Source of the DNA: Saprospiraceae bacterium | Lineage (GTDB): Bacteria > Bacteroidota > Bacteroidia > Chitinophagales > Saprospiraceae | Reading direction: 5' to 3' | DNA: 11,788 nt | NCBI GenBank assembly: GCA_014379665.1 | Contig: JACMLK010000011.1 | Coordinates: 1 to 11,788, forward strand | The notes under the pieces: generated by a model | What the model was told of the DNA's origin: nothing | What the model saw: only the letters and a program-made list of their open reading frames with translations | Databases searched by the model: none | Shown: piece by piece, positions 6,855-11,788 of the stretch | How positions within the stretch are numbered: position 1 is the first letter of the stretch | How the letters are laid out: the number at the start of each line of letters is the position of its first letter | Made by a program: the position numbers and the translations under genes

Positions 6855-6912
6855 CATAATATTTGTGTCATATTTCATTTTTAATCAACATAAAAAACAA
6901 ATTATTACTAAA

Positions 6913-7383
6913 ATGAATAACGAAATAGCTATACAAAACATCGATGACTTTGATATTAAAATACTTCAGCATCTTGAATCAGACGGACGTATGGCATTTT
7001 CAGTCATTGCCCAGGAAATAGGTATTTCCAATTCCATGGTCCACCAGCGTGTCAGCAAACTCACTGAACAAGGTATATTAAAAGGCATCAAACCAGTGCT
7101 TGATGAAAAAAAAATCGGATACGACTGGGCTTCTTTCACCGGATTAACACTCGACAAAGATCATAATTCTGTACGTATCATCGAGGCATTGAAGGCCATT
7201 CCTGAGGTCACAGAATGTTATTATATTACCGGTGCCTTCACCCTGTTTATCAGGATTATTGCTAAAAACCACGAACACATGCGTCGGATATTATATGAGC
7301 AGATTGACAATATTCCGGGAATTGCAAAAACAGATTCATTTATGGAACTGGGATGTGCTTTCAGGCGTAATGTGGGATTGTAA
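6913..7383 (+). CDS. Lrp/AsnC-family transcriptional regulator
   Basis: A 156-residue protein from the ATG at 6913. A GTG at 6865 would add 16 residues (SYFIFNQHKKQIITK) not expected in the family and would run into the promoter region, so the ATG is preferred. The N-terminal AsnC-type winged HTH spans about 10-70: IDDFDIKILQHLESDGRMAF is the opening helix, and GISNSMVHQRVSKLTEQGIL (37-56) holds the recognition helix and wing. The C-terminal RAM domain (about 75-148), which makes the octamer and binds amino acids, includes VTECYYITGAFTLFIRI. The G-x-x-D turn of many members reads G-A-F-T here. It is divergent from the ornithine aminotransferase gene, so it most likely controls that gene in response to ornithine, arginine or a related amino acid, and possibly itself. 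The ligand is inferred from position only. Confidence 0.9.
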   Translation: MNNEIAIQNIDDFDIKILQHLESDGRMAFSVIAQEIGISNSMVHQRVSKLTEQGILKGIKPVLDEKKIGYDWASFTGLTLDKDHNSVRIIEALKAIPEVTECYYITGAFTLFIRIIAKNHEHMRRILYEQIDNIPGIAKTDSFMELGCAFRRNVGL

Positions 7384-7452
7384 TTTTTGAGCATGCTTAA
7401 AAGGCTCATTATAACTCATGATGTAAATCATATCTGAAACTGTTTTTTCATT

Positions 7453-7618
7453 TTACTTTTGCCACAGTTTCAATTCATCATACCTGTGAAAACCATCATT
7501 GAGCCATTCAGGATTAAAATCCGTCGAACCGATCCGGTTCAATATCGAAGCATACAAAAATTGGGTTTAAAAAACGATTGTTATAAAGCCTTTCTGCTTC
7601 ATTAAGAAAAACTCCCTT
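7453..7618 (-). pseudogene. Possible decayed gene fragment (two overlapping minus-strand frames)
   Basis: Two short stretches on the minus strand translate to peptides with normal protein composition. The first (7618-7514) includes FLNEAERLYNNRFLNPIF and then loses sense. The second (7566-7453) is one frame over and reads FLYASILNRIGSTDF followed by NPEWLNDGFHRYDELKLWQK and a stop. They overlap where a frameshift after NPIF would join them into one C-terminal segment of about 55 residues. Immediately upstream a third frame gives MPELKG before the same junction type. This looks like the remnant of a gene broken by small indels, or a real small gene with sequence errors. I do not recognise the family, and chance is not excluded in so short a span. 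Confidence 0.3.
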
Positions 7619-7639
7619 TCAATTCAGGCATCATTTTTG

Positions 7640-7661
7640 ATATTATAATTAATTATAATAT
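7640..7661. promoter_or_regulatory. Perfect 22-bp AT palindrome upstream of the NlpC/P60 gene
   Basis: The half-site ATATTATAATT (7640-7650) is followed directly by its exact reverse complement (7651-7661), with no spacer and only A/T bases. It ends 52 nt before the NlpC/P60 start codon. It could be an operator or a cruciform-prone promoter element; equally it may reflect low complexity. Confidence 0.4.
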
Positions 7662-7713
7662 ATTAAATATTTCAATCGCTATAATAATCAATCAAAATTT
7701 AAAGCCTGATATT

Positions 7714-8316
7714 ATGAAAATCAATTCACTAATACCATTATCACTTTTTCTAATCATCATTCTATTTGAAGCATCTTCCTGTAGCCCTTCTGCCAGTAAC
7801 AGACGTACAAGCAGATATTCAAGTGCAGAAAAAAGAGAAAAAACTTCTACATCAAAAGCTACTGTAAATAAAAAATATGCTTATCATAGTAAGTCTTCAG
7901 AAAAAACACTTAAACCTTTAAAAGTGGATATTACCAGAGATGAAATTGTTTTAAGTGCTATTAGGTATACAGGCAGAGATTATAAACCGGGAGGAAAGTC
8001 ACCTGATACAGGTTTTGACTGCAGTGGATTCACAAGTTTCATTTTTAATCAGCACGGGATTCCGGTTTCCGGCTCATCTGACCAACAGGCAAAATTAGGC
8101 AAACCAAAATCTAAAGAAAACCTGCTTCCCGGTGATCTTGTGTTTTTCGGAAATGAAGAACGTATTTCTCATGTGGGTATAGTAGCCAGCAATAAGTCAG
8201 ACGAAATGGAGATTGTTCATTCCACCACCTCTGCCGGGGTGAAAATTGATAACATCTCACACTCAGACTACTGGCAATCAAGATTTCTTTTTGGTGTTGA
8301 CATCATTTCAAAATAA
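7714..8316 (+). CDS. NlpC/P60 cell-wall endopeptidase, lipoprotein
   Basis: A 200-residue protein. Residues 1-22 form a lipoprotein signal peptide ending in ASS-Cys23, so the mature protein is membrane-anchored. A Ser/Lys/Arg-rich linker (24-70) precedes the NlpC/P60 domain (about 75-198). The catalytic triad is visible: Cys103 in GFDCSGF (100-106), His153 in ISHVGI (151-156) and His169 in EIVHSTT (166-172). The structural motifs LLPGDLVFF (137-145) and YTGRDYKPGGKSPDTG (85-100) fit the family. Such enzymes (MepS/Spr-like) cut D-Glu-meso-DAP or crosslinking peptide bonds in peptidoglycan, allowing wall growth or turnover. There is no SH3 or LysM domain. It stands alone, with a hairpin and the adk promoter region after it. 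The start is supported by the immediate signal peptide. Confidence 0.92.
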   Translation: MKINSLIPLSLFLIIILFEASSCSPSASNRRTSRYSSAEKREKTSTSKATVNKKYAYHSKSSEKTLKPLKVDITRDEIVLSAIRYTGRDYKPGGKSPDTGFDCSGFTSFIFNQHGIPVSGSSDQQAKLGKPKSKENLLPGDLVFFGNEERISHVGIVASNKSDEMEIVHSTTSAGVKIDNISHSDYWQSRFLFGVDIISK

Positions 8317-8335
8317 AAGGTTAATGTCAGCAACT

Positions 8336-8357
8336 TAAACTTCAAAAATGAAGTTTA
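8336..8357 (+). terminator. Weak stem-loop after the NlpC/P60 gene
   Basis: TAAACTTC (8336-8343) and GAAGTTTA (8350-8357) are exact inverted copies around a 6-nt loop, 20 nt after the NlpC/P60 stop. The stem is mostly A-T and no T-run follows, so termination would be weak; it could instead be a processing or leader structure for adk. Confidence 0.3.
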
Positions 8358-8372
8358 TTGATCGCTGGCCAT

Positions 8373-8380
8373 TATCTTTA
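8373..8380 (+). promoter_or_regulatory. Possible -7 box of the adk-obgE operon
   Basis: TATCTTTA is one base off the Bacteroidota TAnnTTTG consensus and lies 23 nt before the adk start. The -33 position has no clear TTTG, so the call rests on position and a partial match. Confidence 0.3.
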
Positions 8381-8403
8381 CCTTTTAATATTGTAATTCC
8401 AAT

Positions 8404-8979
8404 ATGTTAAATTTAATTTTATTTGGTCCACCAGGTTCAGGCAAGGGAACACAGGCAGAAAAACTGATTGAAAAATACAGCATCCTTCATATTTCCACCG
8501 GTGACCTTTTCAGATATGAGATGGGAAGCAATACACTACTTGGACTGAAAGCCAAAGAGTACATGTCCAGAGGCCAACTGGTTCCTGATGAAGTAACGAT
8601 TGGCATGCTCAAAAACAAGGTAAATGCCAATCCTGATGCGAAGGGAATTATATTTGACGGTTTTCCACGTACTATAGCTCAGGCTGTAGCCCTGGATGAC
8701 TTTCTTGCAGAAAAAGATACACAGGTCACTGCTTTGATCGCTCTTGATGTGCCGGAAGATGAAATTGTCTTCAGATTGCTCAAAAGAGGGAAGACTTCAG
8801 GCAGAACCGATGATAACGATGAGACCATCATCAGAAACCGTATTGATGTGTATAAAAACGAAACATCTCCGGTCTTTGACTATTATGCCGCGCATAAAAA
8901 ATCCAGATTAATATCAGGTATGGGAAGCATTGATATTATTTTTGAAAGATTAGTATCGGTTATAGATGAGATGAACTGA
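8404..8979 (+). CDS. adk: Adenylate kinase, short form
   Basis: A 191-residue nucleotide kinase that interconverts ATP + AMP and two ADP in the cytosol. The P-loop GPPGSGKGT covers residues 8-16. The AMP-binding motif STGDLFR is at 31-37, and the family signature FDGFPRT at 84-90. The LID region is the short type (about 127-139, GRTDDND) without the four-Cys or Cys/His zinc motif of long forms, which explains the length below E. coli Adk (214). The conserved arginines RNR follow at 144-146. The start gives the usual MLNLILFGPPGSGKGT beginning. obgE begins 40 nt after the stop on the same strand, an adk-obgE neighbourhood that is common in Bacteroidota, so the two are probably co-transcribed. 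Confidence 0.97.
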   Translation: MLNLILFGPPGSGKGTQAEKLIEKYSILHISTGDLFRYEMGSNTLLGLKAKEYMSRGQLVPDEVTIGMLKNKVNANPDAKGIIFDGFPRTIAQAVALDDFLAEKDTQVTALIALDVPEDEIVFRLLKRGKTSGRTDDNDETIIRNRIDVYKNETSPVFDYYAAHKKSRLISGMGSIDIIFERLVSVIDEMN

Positions 8980-9019
8980 CACTTATATTTATTAGTATCA
9001 CCCCAATAATTTAGGGAAC

Positions 9020-10024
9020 GTGGCCGAACAGAATTTTGTAGATTATGTAAAGATCTGTTGCAGATCAGGTGCAGGAGGTGCAGGTTCATCACATTTTTTC
9101 CGTGACAAAATGAATAGCATGGGTGGTCCTGACGGAGGGGATGGCGGCAGAGGTGGACACATCATTTTAAAAGGAAATTCAAATGTCTGGACGCTTCTTG
9201 CCCTGAAATACAAAAAACATGTCATCGCCACTCCCGGTACACCGGGTTCTGGCAACCAATCTACCGGTTCGAGCGGAAAGGACATCATTCTGGAAGTACC
9301 TTTGGGAACAGTGGCTAAAGATTTTGAAACAGGGGTCACAGATTTTGAAATCACCTTACATGATGAAACAAGGATACTTGCCAAAGGTGGAAGAGGAGGT
9401 CTGGGCAATGCCCATTTCAAATCATCCACCAATCAGACACCGGAATATTCGCAACCCGGTGAAAACGGGGAAGAAGTATGGAAAATACTTGAATTAAAAG
9501 TATTGGCTGATGTAGGTCTGGTAGGATTTCCCAATGCCGGCAAATCCAGTCTGCTTGCTGCCGTTTCTGCCGCCAAACCCGAGATTGCAAGCTATCCCTT
9601 TACAACCCTTATTCCAAATCTTGGAATCGTTAAATACAGGAATCACAAATCCTTTATCATGGCTGATATTCCCGGAATCATAGAAAAGGCCCATGAAGGT
9701 AAAGGACTGGGACTTAGATTTTTGCGTCACATAGAAAGAAATTCCGTGCTTTTGTTTATGGTTCCTGTAGATACAGATGATATCAGCAAAGAATATGACA
9801 TCCTCCTCAATGAACTCAAAATGTACAATCCCGAACTGGTAGATAAACCAAGGTTTTTGGCCATCACCAAATCAGACCTGGTGGATGACGAACTTCTCGC
9901 AATGATTAAAAAAGAGATCAAAGTGGATATTCCATATTATTTTATTTCATCGGTAGCTCAGAAAGGGCTGATGGAACTCAAAGATGCCCTTTGGATGACC
10001 ATGAATAAAACCGGAGAATTGTAA
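9020..10024 (+). CDS. obgE: Obg-family GTPase involved in ribosome assembly
   Basis: A 334-residue Obg GTPase that binds the 50S subunit and couples its maturation to growth and stress. The N-terminal glycine-rich Obg fold covers about 1-160 ([32 protein letters not shown] at 35-47). The G domain follows: G1 GFPNAGKSS (169-177), switch I with YPFTT (192-196), G3 DIPGII (216-221), G4 TKSD (283-286, Thr in place of the usual Asn) and G5 SSVA (310-313). The C-terminal OCT domain of B. subtilis Obg is absent. The start is a GTG at 9020: the next Met (residue 31) would remove the conserved N-terminus, and AGGGAA just before the GTG is a Shine-Dalgarno-like sequence, although closer than usual. adk lies 40 nt upstream. 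Confidence 0.96.
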   Translation: MAEQNFVDYVKICCRSGAGGAGSSHFFRDKMNSMGGPDGGDGGRGGHIILKGNSNVWTLLALKYKKHVIATPGTPGSGNQSTGSSGKDIILEVPLGTVAKDFETGVTDFEITLHDETRILAKGGRGGLGNAHFKSSTNQTPEYSQPGENGEEVWKILELKVLADVGLVGFPNAGKSSLLAAVSAAKPEIASYPFTTLIPNLGIVKYRNHKSFIMADIPGIIEKAHEGKGLGLRFLRHIERNSVLLFMVPVDTDDISKEYDILLNELKMYNPELVDKPRFLAITKSDLVDDELLAMIKKEIKVDIPYYFISSVAQKGLMELKDALWMTMNKTGEL

Positions 10025-10074
10025 GTAATATAAAGTAGTAATTCTTCTTACAGCTTTTGTCGTATGAAAGCCAT

Positions 10075-10095
10075 ACACATCAACAGGTGTGTTTT
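10075..10095 (+). terminator. Probable terminator of adk-obgE
   Basis: ACACATC (10075-10081) pairs with GGTGTGT (10086-10092) around the loop AACA, giving seven pairs including one U-G, and runs into TTTT. It lies 50 nt past the obgE stop in the space between convergent genes. The T-run is short, so efficiency is uncertain. Confidence 0.5.
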
Positions 10096-10122
10096 AAAGC
10101 ATTCTTCTCTCTAAGCAATCTC

Positions 10123-11553
10123 TCAACTTATAAGTTTTTGCATATACTGCAGAAGTAGCCTTACACCATAAGCAGTAGCAGTCCTCATTTTGGCAAATTC
10201 GCTATCTGTAAACGCCATCCCGGCAATATCAAGATGCGCCCACTTCTGATGTTCAGAAATAAAAAACTCCAGAAATTTGGCAGCAGTGATAGCTCCTGCA
10301 ACAGGTTTGCCACTCAGATTTTTTATGTCGGCTATGTCAGACTGCATGTCCGCCAGATAGTCTTCCCACAGCGGTAATCGCCAGACTCTTTCGTTGACTT
10401 CGTCACCGGCGACGGTCAGATCATGTGCCATTTCATCACTGTGTGTGAATAATCCGGCCGCAGCATTTCCCAAAGTAGCGATACAACTACCAGTCAGCGT
10501 GGCCAAATCAATAATATATTCGGGATCAAAATGTTTTTTGATATAACTTAACCCATCTGCGAGAACTAACCGTCCTTCAGCGTCGGTATCAATCACTTCA
10601 ATTGATTTACCACTATAGGAACTAATCACATCACCTGGTCTGAGACTTTTGGCATCCACGCTGTTCTCAGCTGAAGGTACGATTCCTACCAGATGGATAT
10701 CCAGTTTCAACCTGGCTGCCAGCTCGAGGGCACCTATCACGGCACCGGCACCCGCCATATCACTTTTCATATATCCCATATTGGCAGCCGGTTTTATAGA
10801 CAGACCGCCGGAGTCAAAACTGATACCTTTACCTACCAGACCAAGTTTTGGAGATTTGGATTTGCTGCCTTTTGGTTTATACTCCATAATGATAAATACA
10901 GGCGGATGGTTACTCCCCTGCCCCACTGCCAATAAAGCGTCCATACCCATTTTTTTCAACTCTGCAGCCTCCAGTACCTTTACATTATACCCATATTTTT
11001 TACCCGACTTCAATGCATGCTGACCAATAAAAGCCGGGAATTTAATGTTGGATGGCTGATCTACCAGATTCATTACCGACATCTGGGTGTCCACGACTTT
11101 TGCAAAGTCTTCAGCTAACGATTGCCTTGATTTTGGAACTACAAGATTGATTTCGGGCTCCACATATTTGTTGCCATTGGTCTTGTATATACCGTGATTG
11201 ATCATACCCATGGTCAAACCAATCACCGCATTTTTAAGTTCGTCGTCACTGAGATGATCCCCGATTACATCAAGTATCATGTTGCTTTTTGACCTTTGCT
11301 GAAAAACAAAACTCCGAAATAAAGTATACATTTTACTTGCTTCCTTTGGTTCACCCAAACCAAGTATGTGTATCCGCTTTTTATTTTCAGGGTGCAAAAA
11401 ACTGATCAATTCTCTGGAAGCTCCGGTATGTTCAGCATCATAACCAAGGCCTGAATATTTCCGGATTACAGACTGGTCTACCCCATCCTTTGGAAAGGTG
11501 ATCAGCACATTGTTGGCTTTTTTAGAGGTGGCAGATTTTATATGTAAAGACAT
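10123..11553 (-). CDS. pepA: Leucyl aminopeptidase, peptidase family M17
   Basis: A 476-residue two-metal aminopeptidase that removes N-terminal residues from peptides in the cytosol. The N-terminal macrodomain-like part covers about 1-155; the catalytic domain begins near NLVDQPSNIKFP (162-173). The metal ligands and catalytic residues of the family are all present: Lys242 and Asp247 in LVGKGISFDSGG, catalytic Lys254 in LSIKP, Asp265 in MKSDMAGAGAV, Asp324 and Glu326 in DTDAEGR, and catalytic Arg328. The family signature normally reads NTDAEGRL; here the first residue is Asp322. Later motifs DLATLTGSC (349-357) and AAAGLFT (364-370) also fit. The start lies 7 nt after the stop of the upstream esterase gene, so the two form an operon. 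The E. coli protein also binds DNA; nothing here tests that. Confidence 0.95.
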   Translation of the reverse strand: MSLHIKSATSKKANNVLITFPKDGVDQSVIRKYSGLGYDAEHTGASRELISFLHPENKKRIHILGLGEPKEASKMYTLFRSFVFQQRSKSNMILDVIGDHLSDDELKNAVIGLTMGMINHGIYKTNGNKYVEPEINLVVPKSRQSLAEDFAKVVDTQMSVMNLVDQPSNIKFPAFIGQHALKSGKKYGYNVKVLEAAELKKMGMDALLAVGQGSNHPPVFIIMEYKPKGSKSKSPKLGLVGKGISFDSGGLSIKPAANMGYMKSDMAGAGAVIGALELAARLKLDIHLVGIVPSAENSVDAKSLRPGDVISSYSGKSIEVIDTDAEGRLVLADGLSYIKKHFDPEYIIDLATLTGSCIATLGNAAAGLFTHSDEMAHDLTVAGDEVNERVWRLPLWEDYLADMQSDIADIKNLSGKPVAGAITAAKFLEFFISEHQKWAHLDIAGMAFTDSEFAKMRTATAYGVRLLLQYMQKLIS

Positions 11554-11560
11554 GTGTAGA

Positions 11561-11788
11561 TTAATTTTTATTATAGTACAACCATTTCAGGGCGAGCGGA
11601 AACTGTTCACCCCAATGTATTTCTTTATGTTGACCGGTTGGGTTATGTGAAAAAATGATATCAAAGTCTTCAAACCTTCTTTTTTGCTGCAATATATTTT
11701 CCAGCTTCAATACCTGTCCGTAATGATTGGCACTTTCCATTCCTCCCGCGTACAGATAAATATCTGTAGGTCCGGACGGCTGGTATTC
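11561..11788 (-). CDS. Alpha/beta-hydrolase (esterase family) C-terminal part, gene cut by window edge
   Basis: The minus-strand frame is open from the right edge to a TAA at 11561-11563, giving 75 codons. The peptide has DIYLYAGGMESANHYGQV, then LENILQQKRRFEDFDIIF, then NPTGQHKEIHWGEQFPLAL and a final KWLYYNKN. This is the C-terminal part of putative esterases of the PF00756 type (alpha/beta hydrolase): the YLYAGG strand, a helix, and a His (GQH, with HKEIHW following) that supplies the catalytic histidine before the last helix ending ALKWLY. The nucleophile Ser and most of the protein lie outside. Its stop is 7 nt before the aminopeptidase start, so it is the upstream gene of an operon with pepA. 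Substrate unknown. Confidence 0.8.
   Translation of the reverse strand, partial: EYQPSGPTDIYLYAGGMESANHYGQVLKLENILQQKRRFEDFDIIFSHNPTGQHKEIHWGEQFPLALKWLYYNKN

Larger units (their letters stand above)
7384..7713. other. 330-bp gene-poor region
   Basis: After the regulator stop there is a short weak hairpin (TGAGC 7388-7392 with GCTCA 7404-7408) without a T-run. Then comes a minus-strand stretch with broken protein-like frames (7453-7618), then very AT-rich DNA with a perfect 22-bp palindrome at 7640-7661 that leads into the NlpC/P60 gene. No RNA gene was recognised. Confidence 0.5.

Noticed and set aside
6865..6912. Upstream GTG start for the Lrp/AsnC regulator
   Set aside because: It adds a 16-residue extension outside the family length and overlaps the promoter and operator zone; the ATG at 6913 gives the standard length.
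9043..9432. Minus-strand open frame of 129 codons rich in proline
   Set aside because: It is the antisense of the glycine-rich Obg fold; Gly codons (GGN) read backwards give Pro (NCC).

Overview
The window looks like a chromosomal segment of a Bacteroidota, probably a Saprospiraceae-like member. Reasons: AT-rich intergenic DNA, few Shine-Dalgarno sites, promoter boxes of the TAnnTTTG / TTTG type, signal peptides ending in ...SAQ or ...SGQ, and the gene content (a large secreted BNR/VPS10 protein, an ornithine aminotransferase divergent from an Lrp/AsnC regulator, short Adk, and Obg without the C-terminal OCT domain). The taxon is inferred from style; there is no rRNA or tRNA gene to fix it.

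Layout. 1-2051 (-): most of a large secreted Asp-box (BNR) beta-propeller protein, cut by the left edge. 2125-2868 (-): a secreted LolA/LppX-like protein with an intrinsic terminator between it and the BNR gene. 2869-3271: 400 bp without a gene, holding a hairpin, a period-8 AT-rich array and an IS-end-like sequence. 3272-4648 (-): a two-gene unit, a SPOR-domain membrane protein followed 6 nt later by an SRAP (YedK/HMCES-type) abasic-site crosslinking protein. 4810-5235 (-): a small His-rich lipoprotein. 5471-6757 (-) and 6913-7383 (+): ornithine aminotransferase and Lrp/AsnC regulator, divergent around an operator-like inverted repeat. 7384-7713: gene-poor, with a possible decayed gene fragment and a perfect 22-bp palindrome. 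7714-8316 (+): NlpC/P60 lipoprotein. 8404-10024 (+): adk then obgE. 10123-11553 (-): M17 leucyl aminopeptidase, preceded 7 nt upstream by the end of an alpha/beta-hydrolase esterase gene cut by the right edge.

Most of this is ordinary housekeeping and cell-envelope content, and I do not see a complete new multi-gene system. The leads most worth checking are: a C-terminal QTTLF peptide on the SRAP protein that resembles a beta-clamp-binding motif (the human homologue HMCES has a PCNA-binding motif at its C-terminus); a Cys-rich insertion in the ornithine aminotransferase; two related hairpin plus period-8 arrays at the 3' ends of minus-strand genes; and the decayed gene-like stretch at 7453-7618.
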